Shown here in pieces: positions 1-5,370 of a DNA stretch of 5,370 nucleotides. Both the position numbers and the translations under genes were made by a program. The stretch comes from Dehalococcoidia bacterium UBA3254 (GTDB lineage Bacteria; Chloroflexota; Dehalococcoidia; Dehalococcoidales; UBA3254): assembly GCA_002362735.1 (NCBI GenBank), contig DEUU01000196.1, positions 1 through 5,370 of the forward strand, in the 5' to 3' direction. The notes below the pieces were generated by a model, which was given only the letters and a program-made list of their open reading frames with translations, did not search any database and had not been told where the DNA came from. Each line of letters opens with the position of its first letter. Positions within the stretch are counted from its first letter, which is position 1.

Positions 1-450
1 CGTTTTCCCCCACTGCGGCGAAAAGATTTTATTTTCGATAAATATCAGGTTTATGAGTCCCGAGCTTACGGAGCTGATGCAATATTGCTGATCGCGGCTG
101 TTCTTAATTTTCATGATTTAGCGGAACTAATCGATCTGAGTCATCAATTGAACATGAGATGTCTGGTGGAGACCCATACTGCCGAGGAGGTCGAAATGGC
201 GATCCTTAGCGAAGCCAAAATAATCGGCTTAAATAACCGAGACTTACATTCGTTCAAGGTTGACTTGAGCGTGACCGAGCGGTTGAGACAGTTGATAACC
301 GGAGATCGAATTGTCGTCAGTGAAAGCGGCATCAAAACCCGCGAAGACATTGAAAAACTTGAGAAGTGGGGAGTCAATGCGGTCCTGATAGGAGAAGCCT
401 TTACCTCCTCCAATAACATCAAAATCAAAATGAGAGAACTTTTACCATGA
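1..450 (+). CDS. trpC: Indole-3-glycerol-phosphate synthase, C-terminal part (5' end outside window)
   Basis: This enzyme closes the indole ring: it converts CdRP (carboxyphenylamino-deoxyribulose phosphate) to indole-3-glycerol phosphate, with loss of CO2 and water, in the cytoplasm. Reading frame 1 is open from the first base to the TGA at 448-450, giving 149 residues. Family members are about 260 residues, so roughly 110 N-terminal residues lie upstream. Visible family signatures, numbered from the window edge, are LRRKDF (5-10, with the catalytic Lys at 8), YGADAILLIAA (23-33), the Glu of LVETHT (57), GLNNRDL (76-82), VSESGI (106-111) and the phosphate-binding IGEAF (130-134). Together they form the second half of the (beta/alpha)8 barrel with its active-site residues intact. 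The first Met-like codon (TTG at 85) is internal, not the start. The stop overlaps the trpF start as ATGA, which suggests translational coupling. The identification is secure. Confidence 0.96.
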   Translation, partial: RFPPLRRKDFIFDKYQVYESRAYGADAILLIAAVLNFHDLAELIDLSHQLNMRCLVETHTAEEVEMAILSEAKIIGLNNRDLHSFKVDLSVTERLRQLITGDRIVVSESGIKTREDIEKLEKWGVNAVLIGEAFTSSNNIKIKMRELLP

Positions 451-1100
451 TCAAGGTAAAAATATGCGGTATAACCAGCGTCGATCAGGCTCTTGCAGCA
501 TCTACAGCAGGTGCCGATTATCTGGGACTCGTAATGGCTCCGAGCCGAAGGCAGATTATGCCCGTTAAAGCACTGGAGATCGTCAAAGCCTTGCGAGAGA
601 TAAAGTCCAAGGTCAAGACAGCAGGCGTTTTTGTAAATTTACCCGTCGCGGACGTAAATTTCATTGCCGAAGCCTGTAAGCTGGACATGGTCCAGCTAAG
701 CGGAAATGAAGATTGGCAATATTGTTTAAATGTCCGAAAACCCATCATTAAAGCTATTCATATTTCCCCCGGCAGTATGGCTTCAAAGATTGTGGAGAAT
801 ATTAAAGAGGGATATAGAATTTTAAGAAAAGACAGGCTAATCTGCCTTCTGGATTCCCAAGTCAGAGGGACATTCGGAGGAAGCGGCCTGACTTTCGACT
901 GGAAACTGGCCAGAGAGGTAGCTGCCAGATTCCCGGTTTTTGTAGCGGGAGGTCTGAATTCTGAGAATGTTGGAAATTTAATTGAAGATGTCCAGCCCCT
1001 GGGCGTCGACGTTTCTTCGGGAGTCGAAACCCATGGACAGAAAGACATCCAAAAAATCAAGGGATTTATCAGGATAGTCAAGAACTATTCCAACCGATAA
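447..1100 (+). CDS. trpF: Phosphoribosylanthranilate isomerase
   Basis: This cytoplasmic enzyme performs the Amadori rearrangement of N-(5-phosphoribosyl)anthranilate to CdRP, the substrate of TrpC. The 217-residue product is a single (beta/alpha)8 barrel, close to or slightly above the usual 200-210 residues. Motifs in order are KVKICGIT (3-10, with catalytic Cys7), DYLGLVMAPSRRQI (24-37), GVFVN (60-64), VQLSGNE (82-88), LLDS (134-137, with the catalytic Asp at 136), GGSGLTFDW (144-152), VAGGLNSENV (166-175) and GVDVSSGVET (186-195), which binds phosphate. VQLSG replaces the more usual VQLHG; this variant is tolerated in the family as far as I recall. The ATG lies in an ATGA overlap with the trpC stop, with only a weak purine-rich stretch (GAGAG near 432) upstream, so reinitiation from trpC is likely. 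The gene is separate from trpC, unlike the trpC-trpF fusion of enteric bacteria. Confidence 0.96.
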   Translation: MIKVKICGITSVDQALAASTAGADYLGLVMAPSRRQIMPVKALEIVKALREIKSKVKTAGVFVNLPVADVNFIAEACKLDMVQLSGNEDWQYCLNVRKPIIKAIHISPGSMASKIVENIKEGYRILRKDRLICLLDSQVRGTFGGSGLTFDWKLAREVAARFPVFVAGGLNSENVGNLIEDVQPLGVDVSSGVETHGQKDIQKIKGFIRIVKNYSNR

Positions 1101-1135
1101 CAATAATCGTCAAACATAATCTGTGAATAACCGAC

Positions 1136-1150
1136 GAGGAGAGCAGGGAG
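1136..1150 (+). promoter_or_regulatory. Ribosome binding site of the DAHP synthase gene
   Basis: A purine-rich stretch (GAGGAGAGCAGGGAG) ends 9 nt before the ATG at 1160. It supports that start rather than the in-frame ATG at 1172. The 59-nt trpF-aroF gap contains nothing else convincing: a CATAAT at 1115-1120 resembles a -10 box but has no -35 at a suitable distance, and no strong hairpin is visible. Confidence 0.65.
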
Positions 1151-1159
1151 TTAACAAAG

Positions 1160-2155
1160 ATGTTGGTAATAATGAAAAATGATGCTACAGAATTACAGAT
1201 AAAGGGAGTCATTCAACATATTGAGAGTCTGGGCTACCGGGGAATTCCAATTCCCGGCGCCTTGCGTACAGCGGTCTGTATTGTGGGAAACCAGGGATTT
1301 GTGGAAGACTCACGATTACTTTCTCTGGAGGGAGTAAAAGAAACATTGCGGGTGACCAAGCCCTATAAACTGGTAAGCCGTGAAACTCATCCCCAATCCT
1401 CCTCTATTAAAATCGGAGATGTAACGATCGGAGAAGGGCAACCGGTCATCATGGCTGGACCCTGCGCAGTTGAAAGCGAAGAAAAGGCTTTAGCCATCGC
1501 CATGGTTGTAAAAAATTATGGAGCACAAATATTTAGAGGCGGAGCTTACAAGCCCCGTACGTCTCCGTACAGCTTTCAGGGATTGGGAGAGGAGGGCTTA
1601 AAAATACTGGCAAAAGTCCGTCGGGAGACGGGGCTATTGATCGTGACAGAAGCCACCGACCACGATAACATCGGACTCGTCGAACAATACTCGGATATTA
1701 TTCAGATTGGCGCTCGGAATATGCAGAATTACGCTCTTTTAAAACGCGCCGGACACATCTCGAAACCAATTCTCTTGAAACGAGGCTTTGCTGCGACAAT
1801 TGAAGAGCTATTGATGTCTGCGGAATATATTATGTCCGAGGGAAACAGCCAGATTATTCTTTGTGAACGAGGAATCCGCACTTTCGCCGATAATACCCGT
1901 AATACACTGGACATCAGCGCCATTCCTTCCATTAAGGAAGTCAGCCACCTGCCAGTACTGGTAGACCCGAGTCATGCAGCCGGAAGAAGAGAATATGTGG
2001 TGGATTTATCCAAAGCCGCCATTGCGGTAGGGGCAGATGGCCTGATTGTGGAAGTACACCAGGACCCGCCCCAGGCTATTTCAGATGGGCGACAATCTCT
2101 TTATCCCGAGCAATTCCAGAAACTCATGCTCGAGTTAAAACGCCTGAATATATAA
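1160..2155 (+). CDS. aroF: 3-deoxy-7-phosphoheptulonate (DAHP) synthase, type I-beta with ferredoxin-like regulatory domain
   Basis: This enzyme condenses phosphoenolpyruvate with erythrose-4-phosphate to give DAHP, the first step of the shikimate pathway. The 331-residue protein aligns without gaps, from memory, to Thermotoga maritima DAHP synthase through both domains. Residues 1-65 are an N-terminal ferredoxin-like (ACT-like) regulatory domain, and residues 67-331 are the catalytic barrel beginning KPYKLVSRE. Catalytic signatures are GPCAVES (100-106), KPRTSPYSFQGLG (131-143), GARNMQN (184-190), LKRGF (206-210), ERGIRTF (236-242), DPSHAAG (269-275) and EVH (298-300). The four metal ligands fall at the Thermotoga positions: Cys102, His272, Glu298, Asp309. 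The start at 1160 matches the Thermotoga N-terminus (MIVVLKP-like) and has a good ribosome binding site. The protein contains no tryptophan residue. It lies between trpF and trpB, with gaps of 59 and 95 nt. In the N-terminal domain, residues 29 and 31 are Ile and Ile, where Thermotoga has the tyrosine-contacting His and Ser, so feedback specificity may differ. The symbol is by class; aroG or aroA(G) is also used. Confidence 0.95.
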   Translation: MLVIMKNDATELQIKGVIQHIESLGYRGIPIPGALRTAVCIVGNQGFVEDSRLLSLEGVKETLRVTKPYKLVSRETHPQSSSIKIGDVTIGEGQPVIMAGPCAVESEEKALAIAMVVKNYGAQIFRGGAYKPRTSPYSFQGLGEEGLKILAKVRRETGLLIVTEATDHDNIGLVEQYSDIIQIGARNMQNYALLKRAGHISKPILLKRGFAATIEELLMSAEYIMSEGNSQIILCERGIRTFADNTRNTLDISAIPSIKEVSHLPVLVDPSHAAGRREYVVDLSKAAIAVGADGLIVEVHQDPPQAISDGRQSLYPEQFQKLMLELKRLNI

Positions 2156-2237
2156 TGAAAATATATCAGGTTGAAGTTATGGTTTATTAATAAAATGGTA
2201 TCCGTATTGGGGGAAAAAGTAAGGCTCGCAGATTAAA

Positions 2238-2243
2238 TGGAGG
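2238..2243 (+). promoter_or_regulatory. Ribosome binding site of trpB
   Basis: TGGAGG lies 7 nt before the trpB ATG at 2251, a strong Shine-Dalgarno sequence. This matters because trpB is not coupled to the preceding gene. The 95-nt gap (2156-2250) is AT-rich, holds a 12-bp palindrome TTTATTAATAAA at 2183-2194, and shows no clear terminator or tryptophan-codon leader peptide. Confidence 0.75.
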
Positions 2244-2250
2244 CATCTTA

Positions 2251-3438
2251 ATGTTACCAGACCAGAGAGGTTATTACGGTAAATTCGGCGGGAGGTTCGT
2301 ACCGGAAACGCTGGTTCCGGCTCTGGACCAATTAAATAAAGCCTACGAAGAAATAAAGTCCAACCCGCAATTCTGGTCGGAATTCAATAGGTTATGCCGG
2401 CATTATATCGGCAGGCCTACTCCTCTTTTTCTCGCAGAAGGACTCACCAGGCATCTCGGCGGGGCACAAATTTTCCTAAAACGGGAGGATCTGGCCCATA
2501 CAGGAGCACACAAAATCAATAACGCTCTCGGACAGGGCTTGCTGGCAAAAAAAATGGGAAAGAAAAGGATCATTGCCGAGACAGGCGCAGGACAGCACGG
2601 AGTGGCTACTTCAGCTGTTTGCGCCATGCTGGGCATGGAATGCGTCATTTACATGGGTGAAGAAGATATGAGCCGGCAAGCCCCTAACGTCTTCCGTATG
2701 AAGCTGCTGGGAGCCACAGTAGTACCGGTCACCAGCGGGAGCCGGACTCTGAAGGACGCGATCAATGAAGCAATTCGCGATTGGGTGACGAATTGTGAAA
2801 ATACCTATTATATTTTCGGCTCGGTAGTGGGCCCGCACCCTTACCCCGCCATGGTCAAAGGATTTCAGTCCGTCATTGGGAAGGAGGCAAGAAACCAGAT
2901 ATTAGAGCAAACGGGACATTTGCCTGATTATATCCTGGCTTGCGTTGGAGGCGGGAGCAACGCCATGGGGATATTTGCTCCCTTCATTGATGATCAGGAA
3001 GTCAAACTGGTCGGGGTGGAGGCGGCAGGGAGGGGAATTGAAACCGGCCAGCACGCCGCCGCTCTGGTAGCTGGCCGGATAGGAGTATTGCACGGCTCGA
3101 AGTCTTATATTTTACAAGATCAATACGGACAAATTCAGGAAGCTTACAGTATATCGGCTGGGCTGGACTATCCAGGTGTGGGTCCGGAACACAGCTATCT
3201 CAAAGAAACCGGCAGAGCTAAATATGTCAGCATCACCGATAAGGAAGCTCTGGAAGGTTTTCAGCTTCTCTCAAGATCGGATGGCATTATTCCTGCCCTC
3301 GAGTCATCTCACGCGATCGCTTACGCCGCCAAGATCGCGGGCACTCTCGATAAAAAACAAAGTCTCATTATCAATCTATCCGGACGGGGCGACAAAGACC
3401 TGCAAATCGTGATGAACACCCTGGGGGTAAAACTATGA
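2251..3438 (+). CDS. trpB: Tryptophan synthase beta chain
   Basis: This PLP enzyme condenses indole with serine to give tryptophan and works in an alpha2-beta2 complex with TrpA. The product has 395 residues, normal for the TrpB1 class. The N-terminal [15 protein letters not shown] (8-22) is the TrpB1 signature. It is followed by GRPTPL (54-59) and [17 protein letters not shown] (76-92), whose Lys88 forms the PLP Schiff base. Next come [10 protein letters not shown] (110-119, catalytic Glu110), [21 protein letters not shown] (135-155), [10 protein letters not shown] (190-199), the PLP-phosphate loop GGGSNA (233-238), [14 protein letters not shown] (302-315) and LSGRGDKD (376-383), whose Ser377 contacts the pyridine nitrogen. 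All key residues are intact, so the enzyme should be active and TrpA-dependent. The start is supported by the GGAGG site and by the family N-terminus. The TGA overlaps the trpA start as ATGA, fitting equimolar synthesis of the two subunits. Confidence 0.98.
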   Translation: MLPDQRGYYGKFGGRFVPETLVPALDQLNKAYEEIKSNPQFWSEFNRLCRHYIGRPTPLFLAEGLTRHLGGAQIFLKREDLAHTGAHKINNALGQGLLAKKMGKKRIIAETGAGQHGVATSAVCAMLGMECVIYMGEEDMSRQAPNVFRMKLLGATVVPVTSGSRTLKDAINEAIRDWVTNCENTYYIFGSVVGPHPYPAMVKGFQSVIGKEARNQILEQTGHLPDYILACVGGGSNAMGIFAPFIDDQEVKLVGVEAAGRGIETGQHAAALVAGRIGVLHGSKSYILQDQYGQIQEAYSISAGLDYPGVGPEHSYLKETGRAKYVSITDKEALEGFQLLSRSDGIIPALESSHAIAYAAKIAGTLDKKQSLIINLSGRGDKDLQIVMNTLGVKL

Positions 3439-4214
3439 GCAGAATTACTGCAGTATTTCAAAAACCTGGCCATAAGGCTCTCATCCCTTATCTTACAATA
3501 GGTTATCCGCATATCGAAGCAACGCTAAAAGCGGTACCGTTACTGATCGAAAACGGGGCAGATATCATTGAACTAGGAATACCTTTTTCGGACCCGATTG
3601 CAGATGGAGCAACGATTCAAGAATCGAGCTATCAAGCTTTACAAAACGGGATTACTACGGTAACCTGTCTGGATATCGCAAAAAAGCTAAGAGAACAGAC
3701 TCAAACCCCACTGGTTTTCATGACCTATTTTAATCCTGTCTTCAACTACGGGTTAGACCGATTTTGCCATGCCTGTGTCGATTCCGGAGTCGACGGCTTA
3801 ATCATACCGGACTTACCGCCGGAAGAGGGAGAATCTCTCGAATGTTCAGCCAGTGAAAGCGGAATCAATCTGATATATCTCCTCTCCCCAACCAGCACTC
3901 CTGAACGCATCCAGATTGTGGCTGAGAAATCCCGCGGATATATTTATCTGGTCTCTGTGGCAGGCGTGACCGGGGCGAGAAACGATTTGCCGGATGGCAC
4001 CTCGGCCTTTATATCCAGAGTACGCAAAGTAGCTAAACAGCCACTCTGTGTGGGTTTTGGGATTTCCACGCCACTGCAGGCAAAACAAATCTCTCAGGTA
4101 GCTGATGGTGTAATCGTCGGCTCCAAATTGATTCAACTGATGAAAACTGACCTGACACTAAACCAACTTCGGACTTTCATCCGCGAACTCCGGGAGGCGA
4201 TAGATTCCCCCTAA
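3435..4214 (+). CDS. trpA: Tryptophan synthase alpha chain
   Basis: The alpha subunit cleaves indole-3-glycerol phosphate to indole and glyceraldehyde-3-phosphate and channels the indole to TrpB. The 259-residue protein is close to the family norm of about 265. The (beta/alpha)8 barrel carries IPYLTIGYP (17-25), the active-site segment [13 protein letters not shown] (46-58) with catalytic Glu46 and Asp57, [12 protein letters not shown] (95-106), [12 protein letters not shown] (120-131), [13 protein letters not shown] (147-159), [12 protein letters not shown] (171-182, the mobile loop region), VGFGIS (206-211) and [10 protein letters not shown] (224-233, phosphate binding). No tryptophan residue is present. 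The start overlaps the trpB stop by ATGA; GGGGG at 3423-3427 may serve as a weak ribosome binding site. The last codons and the stop (4203-4214) form the left arm of the inverted repeat described separately. It is the last trp gene; no classic intrinsic terminator follows. Confidence 0.97.
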   Translation: MSRITAVFQKPGHKALIPYLTIGYPHIEATLKAVPLLIENGADIIELGIPFSDPIADGATIQESSYQALQNGITTVTCLDIAKKLREQTQTPLVFMTYFNPVFNYGLDRFCHACVDSGVDGLIIPDLPPEEGESLECSASESGINLIYLLSPTSTPERIQIVAEKSRGYIYLVSVAGVTGARNDLPDGTSAFISRVRKVAKQPLCVGFGISTPLQAKQISQVADGVIVGSKLIQLMKTDLTLNQLRTFIRELREAIDSP

Positions 4215-4228
4215 TACGATCAGTCCTA

Positions 4229-4257
4229 TTGACTTATCCAACCTCTAGTGCTACGTT
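4229..4257 (+). promoter_or_regulatory. Candidate sigma-70-type promoter for the SPFH gene
   Basis: TTGACT at 4229-4234 matches 5 of 6 bases of the -35 consensus. After a 17-nt spacer comes TACGTT at 4252-4257, preceded by TG at 4249-4250 (extended -10, TGn). TACGTT keeps the T, A and final T of TATAAT. Transcription would start near 4264, giving a short leader of under 30 nt with the ribosome binding site. The -10 itself is weak, so this is a candidate only. A transcript from here would lack the left arm of the inverted repeat. Confidence 0.4.
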
Positions 4258-4278
4258 AATTGGGAATCAATAAAGAAA

Positions 4279-4284
4279 GAGAGG
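4279..4284 (+). promoter_or_regulatory. Ribosome binding site of the SPFH gene
   Basis: GAGAGG lies 7 nt before the ATG at 4292, within a longer purine run from 4272. It fixes the start of an open frame that otherwise has no stop inside the window. Confidence 0.7.
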
Positions 4285-4291
4285 CAAAACG

Positions 4292-5370
4292 ATGGTTGGA
4301 TGGATCGTATTAGGAATCGTGCTTTTCGTTCTCGTTATTTTCTTACTGACCGGTCTGAGATTGATAGGCCCGGACGAAGTCGGTATTCTCACCAAGAACA
4401 TGTTCGGTAAGAAAATGCCTGAGGGACGAATCATTGCCCGGGAAGGAGAAATCGGGGTACAGGCTAATACTCTGATGCCCGGTCTTTACTGGAGACTCCC
4501 CATCGTCTGGTCTTTTTCCAAAGTTCCCGTTGTCGATATCGATCCTAACAGCGTGGGAATGGTCGAAGCAATCGACGGTGAACCTTTACCAAAGGGCAGA
4601 GTACTGGGGGATGAAGTCGAGAGCAACCAATTTCAAGACGGTTTTATGTTTCTCAATAGTCACGGGAAAAAAGGGCCTCAGGTCGGCATTCTACGCCCTG
4701 GTACTTACAGGATAAATACCCGGCTGTTTAATGTTACCAAAGCGAATGCAGTTAGAATCGCGGAGAACACGGTTGGCATCGCTATCGCTAAAGACGGCAT
4801 TCCTTTACCGACTGGGTATATTATCGCCCCCAAAGCGATGAATGAAAATGGGTCTGAAGCCGACCATAAATTTTTTCAAAACGGTCAGCTTTTCCTCGAC
4901 AGCAAAGGATACCGGGGTCCGCAGCTGGATACTTTGCAGCCGGGACTTTATTATATCAATCCTCTTCTTTTCGATATGAAGGCGGAATACGTGGCTGAAG
5001 TACCTCCTGGATATGTCGTGGTAATCAGATCGAACGTAGGCATGGAGCTGGAAAAGGGAATTGCCGGACCTAAAGCGACGACCGGAGAGGGAAAATTTGC
5101 CGGCCCCATACACGAAGACGTGGAAAAGCTCCTGATCACCGATAAATACACCCGAGGTATCTGGCAGGAGCCAATCGCACCCGGAAAATATAACCTCAAT
5201 ACGGTCGCTTTTACTCCTTATCAGGTGCCCACTTCCGCTGTCACTATTGACTGGGCGACCGAGGGGAGAATCGGGACGGAGATTAAGGGAGTAAAGGGAA
5301 AGGGGCTGGAGGACGAGGGTGTGCTCTATAAGTTCGACCCTCTTAAAGTGACCTCTAAAGACGGTTTTCA
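4292..5370 (+). CDS. Membrane-anchored SPFH/band 7 (flotillin-like) protein with N-terminal repeats, 3' end outside window
   Basis: The frame is open from the ATG to the right edge: 359 codons with no stop. Residues 4-22 (GWIVLGIVLFVLVIFLLTG region) form one uncharged hydrophobic segment, a likely membrane anchor. After it comes LIGPDEVGIL..LMPGLYWRLP, the typical opening of an SPFH domain. This is followed by three further degenerate copies of the same beta-rich module (residues about 81-149, 154-229, 232-310). From about residue 311 the sequence YQVPTSAVTIDWATEG..LYKFDPLKVTSKDGF resembles the strand leading into the SPFH core (V-x-SKDG). SPFH proteins (stomatin, prohibitin, flotillin, HflK/C) form ring- or cage-like oligomers on membranes and organise microdomains or proteases. 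The exact role here is unknown. The partner NfeD-type gene, if present, would be downstream. The gene follows trpA by 77 nt but has no metabolic link to it. The family call is fairly firm; the subfamily is not recognised. Confidence 0.8.
   Translation, partial: MVGWIVLGIVLFVLVIFLLTGLRLIGPDEVGILTKNMFGKKMPEGRIIAREGEIGVQANTLMPGLYWRLPIVWSFSKVPVVDIDPNSVGMVEAIDGEPLPKGRVLGDEVESNQFQDGFMFLNSHGKKGPQVGILRPGTYRINTRLFNVTKANAVRIAENTVGIAIAKDGIPLPTGYIIAPKAMNENGSEADHKFFQNGQLFLDSKGYRGPQLDTLQPGLYYINPLLFDMKAEYVAEVPPGYVVVIRSNVGMELEKGIAGPKATTGEGKFAGPIHEDVEKLLITDKYTRGIWQEPIAPGKYNLNTVAFTPYQVPTSAVTIDWATEGRIGTEIKGVKGKGLEDEGVLYKFDPLKVTSKDGF
4361..5221 (+). repeat. Four degenerate tandem protein repeats in the SPFH protein
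   Basis: Four consecutive modules of roughly 56-79 residues share the pattern x-V-G-h-x5-G-x2-h-P-x-G-h-h-A, then a variable stretch, then G-x-Q-x3-L-x-P-G-x-Y-x-I-N. Copy 1 (4361-4528) has PDEVGI, MPEGRIIA and LMPGLYWRLP. Copy 2 (4532-4738) has SVGMVEAIDGEPLPKGRVLG and GILRPGTYRIN. Copy 3 (4751-4978) has TVGIAIAKDGIPLPTGYIIA and TLQPGLYYIN. Copy 4 (4985-5221) has YVVVIRSNVGMELEKGIAGP and PIAPGKYNLN. Copies 2 and 3 are the most alike and also share the segment F-x-N-G/D-G-x-x-F-L-[ND]-S-x-G. The repeats are visible at protein level only; the DNA has diverged, so the duplications are old. Confidence 0.75.

Larger units (their letters stand above)
4203..4318 (+). repeat. Long interrupted inverted repeat spanning the trpA stop and SPFH start (possible three-way-junction RNA)
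   Basis: The left arm 4203-4221 (GATTCCCCCTAATACGATC) is complementary to 4303-4318 (GATCGTATTAGGAATC) over 16 bp, with only three extra C bases on the left. Directly inside, 4236-4243 (ATCCAACC) is complementary to 4294-4301 (GGTTGGAT) over 8 bp, plus a possible U-G pair at 4235/4302. The 13 nt left over on the 5' side (4222-4234) read AGTC-CTATT-GACT, a 4-bp mini-hairpin. In RNA the element would fold as a three-way junction with no unpaired bases at the junction. The 50-nt apical loop (4244-4293) contains the SPFH ribosome binding site, and the last base of its start codon would be paired. The left arm contains the trpA stop; the right arm is codons 1-9 of the SPFH gene. The complementarity is directly visible; any function is inference. 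Confidence 0.7.

Noticed and set aside
665..710. VQLSG instead of VQLHG in TrpF as a sign of lost function
   Set aside because: The catalytic Cys7 and Asp136 and the phosphate-binding loops are intact, and the Ser variant is, as I recall, seen in other functional TrpF proteins.
1088..1120. Possible promoter before aroF (TTCCAA and CATAAT)
   Set aside because: The -35 match is poor and the spacing of 21 nt is too long.
2171..2196. Possible promoter before trpB (TTGAAG and TAAAAT)
   Set aside because: The boxes are only 14 nt apart, too close for a sigma-70 promoter.
2195..2236. A 13-codon open frame (starting MVSVLGEK) just before trpB, and an 11-codon frame overlapping the aroF stop at 2155-2190
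   Set aside because: Neither has a ribosome binding site nor tryptophan codons, so a leader peptide is not supported; open frames this short are expected by chance.
4215..4291. Intrinsic terminator after trpA
   Set aside because: No GC-rich hairpin followed by a U run is visible; the inverted repeat here has a 50-nt loop and no U tract.
4530..4715. Open + strand frame of 61 codons inside the SPFH gene
   Set aside because: It is in another frame of a gene with clear SPFH and repeat motifs, and has no recognisable protein features.
4805..5199. Two overlapping - strand open frames of 102 and 82 codons
   Set aside because: They lie antisense to the SPFH coding frame, overlap each other and show no family motif; they are shadows of that gene.

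Overview
The window is a bacterial chromosomal segment carrying the 3' half of a tryptophan biosynthesis operon, all on the + strand, followed by the first part of an unrelated membrane-protein gene. The order is trpC (5'-truncated at the left edge), trpF, a type I-beta DAHP synthase gene (aroF/aroG class), trpB, trpA, and then a gene for an N-terminally anchored SPFH/band 7 (flotillin/stomatin superfamily) protein that runs off the right edge. No RNA gene, mobile element or CRISPR array was recognised. Base composition looks moderate (GC in the 40s by eye). The DAHP synthase is of the Thermotoga-like type with an N-terminal ferredoxin-like domain. Placing this enzyme inside a trp operon would fit an anaerobic or deep-branching lineage such as Chloroflexota/Dehalococcoidia, but that assignment is a low-confidence inference.

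Region by region: positions 1-450 encode the C-terminal 149 residues of indole-3-glycerol-phosphate synthase. trpF (447-1100) overlaps it by ATGA. After a 59-nt gap with a good ribosome binding site comes DAHP synthase (1160-2155). After another 95-nt gap comes trpB (2251-3438), which overlaps trpA (3435-4214) by ATGA. A 77-nt spacer then leads to the SPFH gene (4292 to beyond 5370).

Functionally, DAHP synthase commits PEP and erythrose-4-phosphate to the shikimate pathway. TrpF and TrpC turn phosphoribosylanthranilate into indole-3-glycerol phosphate, and the TrpA-TrpB complex turns that into tryptophan. The segment therefore joins the entry step of aromatic synthesis to the last steps of the tryptophan branch. 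The genes for trpE, trpG and trpD are not in view and would be expected upstream.

Three things deserve a second look. First, DAHP synthase sits in the operon with its aligned tyrosine-contact residues replaced, which suggests altered feedback control. Second, the SPFH protein carries four degenerate tandem copies of an SPFH-start-like beta module before the SPFH domain proper. Third, the trpA/SPFH junction holds a long inverted repeat (4203-4318) that can fold as a three-way junction with no unpaired bases at the junction, enclosing the SPFH ribosome binding site; a candidate promoter lies inside it.
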